64,000 nt of DNA from Lentzea sp. NEAU-D7 (GTDB taxonomy: Bacteria; Actinomycetota; Actinomycetes; Mycobacteriales; Pseudonocardiaceae): positions 320,796 to 384,795 of the forward strand of contig NZ_JAPJDL010000003.1 in NCBI RefSeq assembly GCF_026242055.1, written 5' to 3'. Under the pieces are notes generated by a model, which was not told the origin of the DNA, ran no database searches, and saw only the letters and a program-made list of their open reading frames with translations. The position numbers and the translations under genes are program-made. How positions within the stretch are numbered: the stretch's first letter is position 1; each line of letters starts with the position of its first letter. Below are positions 24,392 through 32,794 of the stretch, in pieces.

Positions 24392-26025
24392 TGCAGTGGA
24401 CCGAGCTGATCGTCTTCAGCGCTCTCTTCCTGCTCGTCACCGTGATGGGGTTCCTGGCTGCGCGGTGGCAGAAGGGCGACACCCTCGAACACCTCGACGA
24501 GTGGGGTCTCGGCGGCCGCAAGTTCGGCAGCTGGATCACGTGGTTCCTGGTCGGTGGTGACCTCTACACCGCGTACACCTTCGTCGCGGTGCCGGCGCTG
24601 ATGTTCGGCGCGGGCGCGACCGGCTTCTTCGCGCTGCCGTACACGGTGATCCTCTACCCGCTCGTCTTCCTGCCGCTGGTGCGGATGTGGTCGGTGAGCC
24701 GCGTGCACGGGTACGTCACGCCCGCCGACTTCGTGAAGGGCCGCTACGGCTCGCACTGGCTGGCGCTGATCATCGCCATCACGGGCATCTTCGCGACCAT
24801 GCCGTACATCGCGCTGCAGCTCGTCGGCCTCGAAGCCGTGCTGCGCAGCATGGGCCTCAACGGCAGCGGCATCCTCGGCCACCTGCCACTGTTCATCGCG
24901 TTCGTGATCCTGGCGCTCTACACCTACCAGTCGGGACTGCGGGCGCCCGCACTGATCGCGTTCGTCAAGGACATCCTGATCTACGTGGTCATCCTGGTCG
25001 CGATCATCTACCTGCCGGCCAAGTTCGGCGGCTGGGGCGAGATCTTCAACGACGCGGACGCGAAGTTCAAGGCCACGCCCGCGCCTGGTGACGGCATCCT
25101 GCTCAACGCGAACAACCAGCTGCAGTACGCCACGCTGGCACTGGGCAGCGCGCTCGCGCTGTTCCTCTACCCGCACTCGCTGACCGGCATCCTCGCGAGC
25201 CGCGGCCGCAACGTGATCAAGCGGAACATGGTCGCGCTGCCCGCCTACTCGCTGCTGCTGGGTCTGCTGGCGCTGCTGGGCTTCGTCGCGATCAGCGCCG
25301 GTACCAAGCCGATCGTCAACCAGGCGACCGGCCGTCCCGACACCAACACGATCGTGCCTGAGCTCTTCGGCGCGAACTTCCCGTCGTGGTTCGCGGGCAT
25401 CGCGTTCGCGGCCATCGGCATCGGCGCGCTCGTTCCCGCGGCGATCATGTCGATCGCGGCGGCGAACCTGTGGACGCGCAACATCTACAAGGAGTACCTG
25501 AAGAAGAACGCGTCTCCCGCAGAGGAGGCGAAGCAGGCCAAGCTCGCCTCGCTGGTGGTGAAGTTCGGCGCGGTCGCGTTCATCGTGTTCATCGACCCGC
25601 AGTTCTCCATCGACCTGCAGCTGATCGGTGGCGTGATCATCCTCCAGACGCTGCCTGCGGTCGCGATCGCGCTCTACACCCGCTGGTTCCACCTGTACGG
25701 CCTGGTCGCGGGCTGGGTCGGCGGCATGGCATACGGCATGTACCTGCTGTACCTGATCCCGAGCGCGGACGGGTCGCGCAAGCACTTCGGTGGCTCGGCG
25801 CTGGCACTCGAGAAGCTGTCGCTCTTCGGCTGGCACCCGTTCGACGGCTCCAAGGTGCAGATCTACGTCGGCATCGTCGCGCTGACGGTGAACCTGCTGG
25901 TCGCTGTGATCGTCACGTTGATCGCCAAGAAGGCCAAGGCGTTCAACGGCACGGACCAGACCGATCCGTCCGACTACCACGTCGACGAGGACAGCCCGAG
26001 GGTCAAGCCCGTGGCTGCCCACTGA
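24391..26025 (+). CDS. sodium:solute symporter (SSS family, MctP/MctC-like)
   Basis: 544 aa with about 13 membrane segments. The N-terminus EHLDEWGLGGRKFGSWITWFLVGGDLYTAYTF is the typical SSS start with its Gly-rich unwound helix. SSS proteins with a DUF3311 partner usually import monocarboxylates such as pyruvate, lactate or propionate. The location between pxpA/gntR and a pyroglutamyl-peptidase-like gene suggests it may import 5-oxoproline here. A strong terminator follows the stop. Confidence 0.9.
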   Translation: MQWTELIVFSALFLLVTVMGFLAARWQKGDTLEHLDEWGLGGRKFGSWITWFLVGGDLYTAYTFVAVPALMFGAGATGFFALPYTVILYPLVFLPLVRMWSVSRVHGYVTPADFVKGRYGSHWLALIIAITGIFATMPYIALQLVGLEAVLRSMGLNGSGILGHLPLFIAFVILALYTYQSGLRAPALIAFVKDILIYVVILVAIIYLPAKFGGWGEIFNDADAKFKATPAPGDGILLNANNQLQYATLALGSALALFLYPHSLTGILASRGRNVIKRNMVALPAYSLLLGLLALLGFVAISAGTKPIVNQATGRPDTNTIVPELFGANFPSWFAGIAFAAIGIGALVPAAIMSIAAANLWTRNIYKEYLKKNASPAEEAKQAKLASLVVKFGAVAFIVFIDPQFSIDLQLIGGVIILQTLPAVAIALYTRWFHLYGLVAGWVGGMAYGMYLLYLIPSADGSRKHFGGSALALEKLSLFGWHPFDGSKVQIYVGIVALTVNLLVAVIVTLIAKKAKAFNGTDQTDPSDYHVDEDSPRVKPVAAH

Positions 26026-26045
26026 GACGCAGTCGTCGACACTAT

Positions 26046-26078
26046 GGGCCACCCGTCGGTTACGACGGGTGGCCCTTT
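26046..26078 (+). terminator. rho-independent terminator after symporter
   Basis: Perfect 13-bp stem GGGCCACCCGTCG (26046-26058) / CGACGGGTGGCCC (26063-26075), loop GTTA, then TTT. It ends the DUF3311-symporter transcript before the next gene. Confidence 0.88.
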
Positions 26079-26096
26079 GCGTTGAGGATCGAGTAC

Positions 26097-27344
26097 GTGA
26101 AAACCATCGCCGGACTGGTCGGACTGACCGCGATCGCCCTCACCCTGAGTCCCGCCGTCGCCCACGCGCAGGACGCGGACTGCTACGACACCACCGCCCC
26201 GCTCACCGTCGAGGAACAGCGCCTCGACGACATACTCGTGCCCGGCGGCCCCGCCGTCGGCCCTTCGCTGGTGAAGCTGGCCGGATTCGACGGCCGCGTC
26301 ACGGACTTCACCACCAAGCTGTGCCGCCAGATCGTGCCGAAGCAGGCACAGCAGTTCGTGGAACGCGAAGGCAACGCGCTGTGGAAGGCCGCCGTCGCCC
26401 GCGCGCAAAGCACAACACCCGTGACACACGACGCCTACGACGACCGCCCGCTCTACTGGGCCCGGTTGCAGCTCAGTTCCGCGCTGCGCCAGTGGAAGCC
26501 GAAGTTCGCCATGCCGCCCAACGAGCGCGCGAAGCTCATCCAGCGGTTCGACTGGGCCTCACGCGGTCTGAGCGACTCGGCGTTCCCCAGCCGGCCCGGC
26601 GTGCGCAAGATCGCCGTCACCGGCTTCGACCCGTTCCAGCTCACCGGCGTGAACGTGCGGCGCGCCAACCCGGCCGGCGCGGCGGCGTTGCAGCTCGACG
26701 GCAGGGAGATCTCGACGCCGAACGGCAAGGTCGTCCTGCAGGCGGCGGTGCTCCCGGTGCTGTGGGGCGGTTTCGACGAGGGGATCGTCGAGCAGTTCTA
26801 CGGTTCGGCGTTGCGGCAGAAGCCGGACGCGTTCGTGACGATCAGCCAGGGCAGGCCCGGCCGGTTCGACGTCGAACGGTGGGCGGCGCGCTGGCGCGGC
26901 GGGTTCGCGGACAACAACAACGTCGGTTCGTTCGGCAGCGTCCCGAACGCCGCGGGCTGGCCGCAGCCCGCGGACGAGTTCATCGAGACGAGCCTGCCGC
27001 ACCAGAAGATGATCGACGCGGGCACCGGTCCGTTCACGGTGAACTACAACCTGAGCTTCTGCGAGTGGGTCGTCGTCGGCTCCCAGCAGTCGTGCCGCAC
27101 GGACAACCCCACTCCCGGCCGGGTCGCGGCGTCCGGTGGCGGCGGTGACTACCTCTCGAACGAGAGCATGTACCGGGCGAACCGGCTGCGAATCGGTTAC
27201 GGCGCAACGAGCGTCCTCGGTGGACATCTGCACACGCCGGTGCTCGGGCAGCCGGTCGACCCGGCCGCGCTGACCGATCCGGCCTTCGAAAAGCAGCGTC
27301 GGGACATCGCCGATCAGGTGAAGGCCCTAGTCTCTGTGGTGTGA
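26097..27344 (+). CDS. secreted pyroglutamyl-peptidase-like protein (C15 fold), Ser in place of catalytic Cys
   Basis: 415 aa with a Sec signal peptide (residues 1-24, ending AVAHA). The C-terminal half aligns with pyroglutamyl peptidase I: VTGFDPF (174-180), QGRPGRFDVERWA (251-263), DYLSNESMY (351-359) and LHTPVLG (378-384). By family knowledge the triad is Glu/Cys/His; here Glu260 and His379 fit, but the Cys position (YxCN) is Ser354 (YLSN). An N-terminal extension of about 140 residues is unrecognised. GAGGA lies about 9 bp before GTG 26097. It would release pyroglutamate from blocked peptides outside the cell if active with Ser; it could instead be a binding or inactive protein. It overlaps the next gene by 4 bp. 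Confidence 0.78.
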   Translation: MKTIAGLVGLTAIALTLSPAVAHAQDADCYDTTAPLTVEEQRLDDILVPGGPAVGPSLVKLAGFDGRVTDFTTKLCRQIVPKQAQQFVEREGNALWKAAVARAQSTTPVTHDAYDDRPLYWARLQLSSALRQWKPKFAMPPNERAKLIQRFDWASRGLSDSAFPSRPGVRKIAVTGFDPFQLTGVNVRRANPAGAAALQLDGREISTPNGKVVLQAAVLPVLWGGFDEGIVEQFYGSALRQKPDAFVTISQGRPGRFDVERWAARWRGGFADNNNVGSFGSVPNAAGWPQPADEFIETSLPHQKMIDAGTGPFTVNYNLSFCEWVVVGSQQSCRTDNPTPGRVAASGGGGDYLSNESMYRANRLRIGYGATSVLGGHLHTPVLGQPVDPAALTDPAFEKQRRDIADQVKALVSVV

Positions 27345-28183
27345 CTCGTGTGCGGCTGGCGGTGGCAATTGTCCTGAGCACGCTGACCCTGTCCGCGTGC
27401 GCGATCCAGGTGGGAGGGCAGGCGGTCCCCGGACCCCTGCCTTCGACGGCCTCCGCCTCCGCACCGGCGCTGCCCAAGGCAGGGCAGTGCATGAACGCCT
27501 ACGAGCTGAAGGTGCTGCAGTGCACCGAATCGCACGAGGCCGAGGTCATGAGCGTCGGTGAGCTCACCGGCCTGCCGGCGACCTACCCGGACACGCAGGC
27601 ACTGCGCAAGGCGGCGCTCCCGCCGTGCCGCCAGACGCTCACCGAGTACCTGGGCGGCAGCGACGCGGACTCGACGCGCCTGCGGGTCTGGGCGTTCTGG
27701 CCGAACGAGCAGGGCTGGAAGGACGGTCAGCGCTGGCGGCTGTGCACCGTCGTGGAGATCAGCCCGGACGAGAAGCCGCTGGCGCGCAAGGGTTCCGTGA
27801 AGGACGTGCTGAAGAGCAACGGCTTCGGCACCTTCCAGACCTGCACCCAGGGTTCGCCGTCGAAGGACCAGGAGGTCAAGGTCGTCGCCTGCAACACCGC
27901 GCACATGGCCGAGGCAGTGCCCGCCGGTGTCGTGTCGCTCGGCAAGTCGACCGACCCCGCTCCGTCCAAGGAGCAGATGAACTCGATCGCGAACGAGAAG
28001 TGCACCAAGGCCGTGCACGACTACCTGGGTTCGACCAAGCGCTCGGACGTGTTCCCCGCGTGGCGGAACCCCGGCTCCCAGGCCTGGTCAGAGGGTTGGA
28101 CGAACGCCGTCTGCTACGCGGAGGCCACCAAGACCTTCAACGGCACCCTCCTCGGCATCCGCGACAACCCGCTCCCGAACTGA
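27341..28183 (+). CDS. septum formation family lipoprotein
   Basis: 280 aa. Signal peptide with lipobox LSAC, lipidated Cys20. The mature protein has two Cys-containing repeats (GQCMNAYELKVLQCTESHEAEVM and CTQGSPSKDQEVKVVACNTAHMAE in outline), the pattern of the actinobacterial Septum_form domain, often extracytoplasmic and disulfide-bonded. GTG 27341 is set by the GTGA overlap with the upstream gene, so the two exported proteins are translated together. Role in septation is a family label, not shown here. Confidence 0.85.
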   Translation: MTRVRLAVAIVLSTLTLSACAIQVGGQAVPGPLPSTASASAPALPKAGQCMNAYELKVLQCTESHEAEVMSVGELTGLPATYPDTQALRKAALPPCRQTLTEYLGGSDADSTRLRVWAFWPNEQGWKDGQRWRLCTVVEISPDEKPLARKGSVKDVLKSNGFGTFQTCTQGSPSKDQEVKVVACNTAHMAEAVPAGVVSLGKSTDPAPSKEQMNSIANEKCTKAVHDYLGSTKRSDVFPAWRNPGSQAWSEGWTNAVCYAEATKTFNGTLLGIRDNPLPN

Positions 28184-28252
28184 TCCGGCGATCACGACCA
28201 TCAGCACGGCGGCCAGGGACAGCACCAGCATCGCGATTCCTGCGATCCCCAC
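28088..28252 (-). CDS. possible small membrane protein, 54 aa
   Basis: GTG at 28252 with GGAGG (28263-28259) 6 nt upstream. The first 24 residues are one clean hydrophobic helix (VGIAGIAMLVLSLAAVLM) followed by a charged tail. The 3' two-thirds run antisense to the end of the septum-formation gene, which lowers confidence. A CRP-like site lies 35 bp upstream. A similar one-helix mini-protein is at 51788-51886. Confidence 0.35.
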   Translation of the reverse strand: MGIAGIAMLVLSLAAVLMVVIAGSVRERVVADAEEGAVEGLGGLRVADGVRPTL

Positions 28253-28286
28253 GGCACACCTCCCTCTCCGCCTCAGTGACGATCTT

Positions 28287-28302
28287 TGTGATCGCCATCA
28301 CG
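28287..28302. promoter_or_regulatory. CRP/GlxR-like site
   Basis: TGTGATCGCCATCACG, one mismatch from the TGTGA-N6-TCACA consensus used by actinobacterial CRP-family proteins. It lies upstream of the possible small membrane gene on the minus strand. A perfect site of the same kind is at 53616-53631. Confidence 0.5.
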
Positions 28303-28382
28303 TACCTAAGACGTTCCCGGAAGGGGCCGGGTTCATTCCTGGAGCAAGACCATTCCTGCAAGCCCGTGGAGAAGTCCCCAGG

Positions 28383-28454
28383 CTGTCCACAGTTGTCCAC
28401 AACATGTGCACAAAGCCGTCCACACCTGTGGACAACTTCGTCTCTTGTGGACGA
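28383..28454. other. cluster of five DnaA-box-like 9-mers
   Basis: Nine-mers of the form NNGTCCACA: CTGTCCACA (28383), TTGTCCACA (28393) and CCGTCCACA (28416) on the plus strand; TTGTCCACA (28435-28427) and TCGTCCACA (28454-28446) on the minus strand. TTGTCCACA is the strong Streptomyces DnaA box. Five in 72 bp is far more than base composition would give. No dnaA, dnaN or gyrB is near, so this is not oriC; it may be a DnaA-titration or reactivation site. Confidence 0.65.
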
Positions 28455-28468
28455 TGAGCTGCGGCGAT

Positions 28469-28678
28469 TCAGAGAAAATTGCTGCACAGGACCACGCCGG
28501 CGACCACGCCGAGGGCTAAACCGAGGCCGAACACGAGCACGTAACGCCACCGGGACGGGCGAACGGGCGGGGCGGTCGGTACCGGGTAGTAGCGCACGAT
28601 GCCCGTGGACGGCCCGACCTCCACATCGCGCTTCGAACCGTCGAAGTTCAGCCCGCCGAGGAAGTCGTCCTGCGTCAC
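28469..28678 (-). CDS. small C-terminally anchored membrane protein, 69 aa
   Basis: A polar N-terminus (MTQDDFLGGLNFDGSKRDVEVGP) and one C-terminal helix (YVLVFGLGLALGVVAGVVLC) ending in a short tail. Function unknown. It lies alone on the minus strand between the pckG terminator and the DnaA-box cluster, and its stop is 15 bp from the last box. Confidence 0.6.
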   Translation of the reverse strand: MTQDDFLGGLNFDGSKRDVEVGPSTGIVRYYPVPTAPPVRPSRWRYVLVFGLGLALGVVAGVVLCSNFL

Positions 28679-28700
28679 ACCACCAGTAGTACCCCAAAGA

Positions 28701-28736
28701 GAAGCCCCAGCGGTCGCCGTTGACCGCTGGGGCTTC
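28701..28736 (-). terminator. strong hairpin terminator after pckG
   Basis: A perfect 15-bp stem (GAAGCCCCAGCGGTC with GACCGCTGGGGCTTC) and a 6-nt loop. On the minus strand it is followed by TCTTT. It lies 17 bp past the pckG stop. Confidence 0.85.
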
Positions 28737-28753
28737 GAAACACCTCGGGCCTG

Positions 28754-30565
28754 CTAGCCCAGGCGCTGCTTCAGGTTCGCCAGCTCGTCGCGGAGCGTGG
28801 TCGGGACCTTCTCGCCGATCTTCGCGAACCACTCCTCGACCAGCGGGATCTCGGCACGCCACTCGTCCGCGTCGAACTCCAGCGCGGCCTCGATGTCCTC
28901 ACGCGACGCGTCCAGGCCCTCGAGGTCGAGGTCGTCGGCGGTCGGCACGTAGCCGATCGGCGTCTCCTGCGCGGCGGCCTTGCCCTCGATGCGCTCGATG
29001 GCCCACTTCAGCACGCGCGAGTTCTCGCCGAACCCGGGCCACAGGAAGCGCTTGTCCTCGCCCCGGCGGAACCAGTTGACGTAGAAGATCTTCGGCAGCT
29101 TGTCGGCGTCGGCGCGCTTGCCGAGGTCGACCCAGTGCTGGAAGTAGTCGCCCGCGTTGTAGCCGATGAACGGCAGCATCGCCATCGGGTCGCGGCGCAC
29201 GACGCCGGTCTTGCCGACCGCGGCGGCCGTGGTCTCGGACGAGAGCGTGGCGCCCATGTAGGTGCCGTGCTGCCAGTCGCGCGACTCGGTGACCAGCGGG
29301 ATCGTCGTGGCGCGACGGCCGCCGAAGAAGATCGCCGAGATCGGGACGCCGTTCGGGTCCTCCCACTCCGGCGCCTTGATGTCGCACTGCTCGATCGGCG
29401 TGCAGTAGCGCGAGTTCGGGTGCGACGACAGCTCTTCGCTGTCGGGCGTCCAGTCCTGGTGCTTCCACGAGGTGAGGTGGGCCGGGGGCTCGCCCATGCC
29501 CTCCCACCAGATGTCGCCGTCGTCGGTCAGCGCGACGTTCGTGAACAGCGAGTTGCCCTTGGCGATGGTGCGCATCGCGTTCGGGTTGGTGTGGTAGTCG
29601 GTGCCGGGCGCGACGCCGAAGAAGCCGTTCTCCGGGTTCACCGCGTACAGGCGGCCGTCCTTGCCGAAGCGCATCCAGGCGATGTCGTCGCCGAGCGTCT
29701 CGACCTTCCAGCCGGGGATGGTCGGCTCCAGCATGGCGAGGTTCGTCTTGCCGCAGGCCGACGGGAACGCGGCGGCGATGTAGTACGCCTTGTTCTCCGG
29801 CGAGGTCAGCTTGAGGATCAGCATGTGCTCGGCGAGCCAGCCCTCGTCGCGCGCCATGGCCGAGGCGATGCGCAGCGAGTAGCACTTCTTGCCGAGCAGG
29901 GCGTTGCCGCCGTAGCCGGAGCCGAAGCTCCAGATCTCGCGGGTCTCCGGGAAGTGCGAGATGTACTTCGTGTCGTTGCACGGCCACTGCACGTCTTCCT
30001 GGCCGGGCTCCAGCGGAGCGCCGAGGGAGTGCAGCGCGGGGACGAACGGAGCGTCCTCACCGAACAGCGCGAGGGCCTTGCTGCCCATGCGGGTCATGAT
30101 GTGCATGGAGACGACGACGTACTCCGAGTCGGTGATCTCGACACCGAGCATCGGCTTCTCCGCGTCCAGCGGGCCCATGCAGAACGGGATGACGTACATC
30201 GTGCGGCCACGCATGCAGCCCCGGTAGAGCTCGGTCATGATGGCCTTCATCTCTGAAGGGTCCATCCAGTTGTTCGTCGGGCCCGAGTCCTCCTCGCGCA
30301 CGGAGCAGATGTAGGTCCGCTCTTCGACGCGCGCGACGTCGGTCGGGTCCGAGGCCGCCCAGAACGAGTTCGGCTTCTTCTTGAGCGGCACGAACGTGCC
30401 GGCGTCGACGAGCTTCTTCGTGAGACGGTCCCATTCGCCCTGAGACCCGTCAGCCCAAACAACCTCGTCGGGGCAGGTCAGCTCAGCGACTTCCTGAACC
30501 CATGCGAGCAGACGCGCGTGGTTGGTAGGTGCCTGTTCGAGACCGGGAATGGTCACTGCCGTCAT
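28754..30565 (-). CDS. pckG: phosphoenolpyruvate carboxykinase (GTP)
   Basis: 603 aa, the usual length for GTP-dependent PEPCK, which makes PEP from oxaloacetate for gluconeogenesis. Seen: the kinase-1a P-loop FPSACGKTN with its reactive Cys, [13 protein letters not shown], and the substrate segment [25 protein letters not shown] 30565 (MTAVTIPG) is chosen because GGAG lies about 12 bp upstream and the family N-terminus begins there. Single gene with its own terminator. Confidence 0.96.
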   Translation of the reverse strand: MTAVTIPGLEQAPTNHARLLAWVQEVAELTCPDEVVWADGSQGEWDRLTKKLVDAGTFVPLKKKPNSFWAASDPTDVARVEERTYICSVREEDSGPTNNWMDPSEMKAIMTELYRGCMRGRTMYVIPFCMGPLDAEKPMLGVEITDSEYVVVSMHIMTRMGSKALALFGEDAPFVPALHSLGAPLEPGQEDVQWPCNDTKYISHFPETREIWSFGSGYGGNALLGKKCYSLRIASAMARDEGWLAEHMLILKLTSPENKAYYIAAAFPSACGKTNLAMLEPTIPGWKVETLGDDIAWMRFGKDGRLYAVNPENGFFGVAPGTDYHTNPNAMRTIAKGNSLFTNVALTDDGDIWWEGMGEPPAHLTSWKHQDWTPDSEELSSHPNSRYCTPIEQCDIKAPEWEDPNGVPISAIFFGGRRATTIPLVTESRDWQHGTYMGATLSSETTAAAVGKTGVVRRDPMAMLPFIGYNAGDYFQHWVDLGKRADADKLPKIFYVNWFRRGEDKRFLWPGFGENSRVLKWAIERIEGKAAAQETPIGYVPTADDLDLEGLDASREDIEAALEFDADEWRAEIPLVEEWFAKIGEKVPTTLRDELANLKQRLG

Positions 30566-30818
30566 CTCGTCTCGTCTCCTGACTGAACGCCTCGGCAACC
30601 CGAGCACGTGGTGGTCCGGTGCAGGACTTCGTCGTCCTCGGGAATAGCTCCACACGCCCGGTGGGGCCGGGCGTGTGAGAAGTGGGATGGACCGAGGTTA
30701 GCCCGGTGAATGGCAGGTAAAGCACCCCCAGCCTGTCGCTTCCCTCACAAAACCGATTCTGTAATCGATTCAGCACCCGGACGGCGTTAAGGCGGGCTTG
30801 AGGTGGGAAAAACACAAG
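30566..30818 (-). promoter_or_regulatory. pckG upstream region
   Basis: About 250 bp without a gene. It contains the palindrome CGATT-CTGT-AATCG (30754-30767), embedded in an AT-richer stretch about 190 bp before the pckG start, and A-rich sequence (GGGAAAAACAC, 30806-30816) that reads as a T-run on the minus strand after the terminator at 30819-30852. No -10/-35 assigned with confidence. Confidence 0.4.
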
Positions 30819-30852
30819 AGGCCCCGGTGCGGTTCTCACCACACCGGGGCCT
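30819..30852 (-). terminator. hairpin terminator after Ca-loop protein gene
   Basis: AGGCCCCGGTG (30819-30829) pairs perfectly with CACCGGGGCCT (30842-30852). Read on the minus strand it is followed by CTTGTGTTTTT. It ends the transcript of the gene at 30877-31563. Confidence 0.88.
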
Positions 30853-30876
30853 GTGACCTGCGCTTCAGTTAGGAGG

Positions 30877-31563
30877 TCAGTTCGGACTGATCCACTGACC
30901 GGTTGTGGAATCGATTCGGACGACGCCGTCGAACCGTTCTTCCTCCAGCCAGTCGTCCGAGTCGTCCAAAATGCCGCTCTTCGAGTCGGTCACGTACCGG
31001 CCGTCGGACTCGATGTGCCCGTGCTCGACCTCGACCCAGTCGTCACCGCGGTGTTCCGACATCGTGACCTCGCCCGATCGTGTGATCTCGGTCGCCACGT
31101 CGGCCTTGCCGTCGCCGTTCTTGTCCGTGAACAACCACGTGTCGCCGGCGTCGTCCCGCACGACCGCGGTGTCGGCCTTGCCGTCCCCGTCGGTGTCCTC
31201 GGTGGCCTGACCGACGTTTCGTTCACCGTCCTCGGTGTCCACGACAATCGCCTGGGTGGGCGAAGAATTCGTCTTTTCCTGCCGGGGATCGTTCGGATCG
31301 ACGGCAACCCACTCGCCGGAATTCTCCTCGAACCGCGCCTGGCTCAAGAGATTGCCGTCCTTGTCGAACGTGCTCATCAGATCGGCGTCGCCGTCGCCGT
31401 TCGTGTCCGTGAACGCGAGATGTCCACCGTCATCCGTCTCGACGACGGCGGAGTCGTTCACACCGTCGTGGTCGATGTCGAAGGTGACGTCGGCGGTGTA
31501 CTCCTCATCCTCGACGGTGACCTTCAGCTCGGCGTCGGCCGCACCGTTCTCGTCGATGTACAC
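30877..31563 (-). CDS. acidic protein with four EF-hand/dockerin-like Ca loops
   Basis: 228 aa, very acidic, no signal peptide. Four DxDxDGxxD-type loops: DIDHDGVND (29-37), DTNGDGDAD (53-61), DTDGDGKAD (123-131) and DKNGDGKAD (147-155). The two halves are similar (loop-AVVETDDGGHLAFTD-loop and loop-AVVRDDAGDTWLFTD-loop), which indicates an internal duplication. By family knowledge such loops bind Ca2+. GTG 31563 has AGGAGG 9 nt upstream. Function unknown; leaderless secretion (e.g. type VII) or a cytosolic Ca buffer are both possible. Confidence 0.8.
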   Translation of the reverse strand: MYIDENGAADAELKVTVEDEEYTADVTFDIDHDGVNDSAVVETDDGGHLAFTDTNGDGDADLMSTFDKDGNLLSQARFEENSGEWVAVDPNDPRQEKTNSSPTQAIVVDTEDGERNVGQATEDTDGDGKADTAVVRDDAGDTWLFTDKNGDGKADVATEITRSGEVTMSEHRGDDWVEVEHGHIESDGRYVTDSKSGILDDSDDWLEEERFDGVVRIDSTTGQWISPN

Positions 31564-31606
31564 CGGGACACACCTCCTACTTGCTCATGTACCGGTATGA
31601 CCCACG

Positions 31607-31834
31607 TTATGCCGGTTTGGTTCCGTCGCCAACCTCGCGCCGGTCGATCTCGCTCTGGCTGATCGCCGCGTCGAGGGCTTCGCGGAACTCCTGGATCTGC
31701 GGACCGGCGAACGTGAAGGCGGGGCCGTCGGGGCCGGCGATCTCCACGGCACCCGCGCTGACGCTGACCTCGCACACCGCCCGGTCCGCGTAGCTGTCGC
31801 TGCAGCGAAGGAGCCACTCGCGCTTGACGCCCAT
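31607..31834 (-). CDS. small protein resembling DUF397
   Basis: 75 aa from ATG 31834, which has GAGG 7 nt upstream; ATG 31846 would add four residues. The core (AVCEVSVSAGAVEIAGPDGP, then FTFAGPQIQEFREAL) matches the spacing of DUF397: Cys-Glu, beta strands, GPDGP, aromatic beta strand, then an xxxFxxxL helix. It lacks the usual N-terminal WxKSS motif. It is divergent from an XRE regulator across a dyad, and a true DUF397 gene lies on the other side of that regulator. The DUF397 relation is inference. Confidence 0.6.
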   Translation of the reverse strand: MGVKREWLLRCSDSYADRAVCEVSVSAGAVEIAGPDGPAFTFAGPQIQEFREALDAAISQSEIDRREVGDGTKPA

Positions 31835-31877
31835 GGTCAACCTCATCTTCGCCCCAGACCGCCTCTATTAGACTTAA

Positions 31878-31903
31878 CTTTAGAGCTACTTGAGGCTAAA
31901 GTC
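31878..31903. promoter_or_regulatory. inverted repeat between DUF397-like and XRE genes
   Basis: ACTTTAG (31878-31884) and CTAAAGT (31897-31903), 12 bp apart, in an AT-rich island between divergent starts at 31834 and 31922. Likely operator of the XRE regulator. Confidence 0.55.
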
Positions 31904-31921
31904 GCTCGCCTAAGCGAATGA

Positions 31922-32794
31922 TTGGACGGCAACCAAGTGGGTCAAGCCCGGCAGACCGTGGAGCGCCTCCAGCTGGGGCTCACCCTCCAGCGCCTGCGTC
32001 TGGCCGCCGGGAAGTCCCAGCAGGAGGCCGCCGATCTGATCGGCCGCAGCGCGGGCAGGCTCAGCCAGGTGGAGAACGGCAAGGGTGCCCTGGGAGTCGA
32101 CGAGCTCACCCGATTGCTCGACTTCTACGACGTGACGGGCGAAGTGCGCTCCACCGTGCTCGCACTGGGCAAGGCGAGCAGGCGCCGGCAGCCGAGACTC
32201 GGCTACACCGACAACCTGCCCGACTCCTATCCGCGCTTCATGGACCTCTTGGCCGCCGCACAACGAATCGGGTGGTACGAGTGCGGAATCATGCCCGGGT
32301 TGGTGCAGTGCCACGCCTACATAAATGCCCTGATGCGTGCCGGTGGGTCGATCCGGCCGGAGGCTGAAACGAATGAGCGGATAGCTTTCCGGCTGGATCT
32401 TCAGCGCCGCGTGCTCGAATCCGGCAACGCCGAAGAGATCGAGATCGTGTTCACGGAGGAGTCACTCCTGAGGGTCGTCGGCGACGCGTCCGTGATGCGC
32501 GAGCAGGTGTTGCACCTGCTTCAGCTGGCCGAGCAGAACGATCGCCTGAGCATCCGCATCGTGCCGCTCACCGCGGGCGACAACCCGGCTTTGGGCGGCG
32601 GCATGGTGGCTCTGGAGTTCAAGAGCGCGAATCCGATCACCTTCGCATCGGCCCTCTACGGTCCCGCCACCTACTATGACCAGCCCGCGGACACCAAGAC
32701 TATGATCAAACTCTTCGCACGGGTGAGAGAGATCGCACTTGATCAATCGGCCAGCCGGGCGGCCATGATCAACTTTCTGGCGAGGAGCTCGTAG
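31922..32794 (+). CDS. XRE-family regulator with DUF5753 domain (WhiJ-like)
   Basis: 290 aa. N-terminal helix-turn-helix (about 17-70: LQRLRLAAGKSQQEAADLIGRSAGRLSQVENGK in outline) and a C-terminal DUF5753 domain (about 100-280). Such proteins pair with DUF397 proteins in actinomycetes and control development or antibiotic production (WhiJ/BldB-type). A DUF397 gene follows directly. The start is uncertain: TTG 31922 or GTG 31937, neither with a good ribosome site. Confidence 0.88.
   Translation: MDGNQVGQARQTVERLQLGLTLQRLRLAAGKSQQEAADLIGRSAGRLSQVENGKGALGVDELTRLLDFYDVTGEVRSTVLALGKASRRRQPRLGYTDNLPDSYPRFMDLLAAAQRIGWYECGIMPGLVQCHAYINALMRAGGSIRPEAETNERIAFRLDLQRRVLESGNAEEIEIVFTEESLLRVVGDASVMREQVLHLLQLAEQNDRLSIRIVPLTAGDNPALGGGMVALEFKSANPITFASALYGPATYYDQPADTKTMIKLFARVREIALDQSASRAAMINFLARSS

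Noticed and set aside
24307..26052. 581-codon minus-strand ORF antisense to the symporter
   Set aside because: The translation is Arg/Asp/His-rich low-complexity typical of an antisense frame of a GC-rich gene; the plus strand encodes a complete sodium symporter with ribosome site and terminator.
28383..28454. Chromosomal origin oriC
   Set aside because: Only five boxes, no AT-rich unwinding region, and no dnaA, dnaN, recF or gyr genes nearby.
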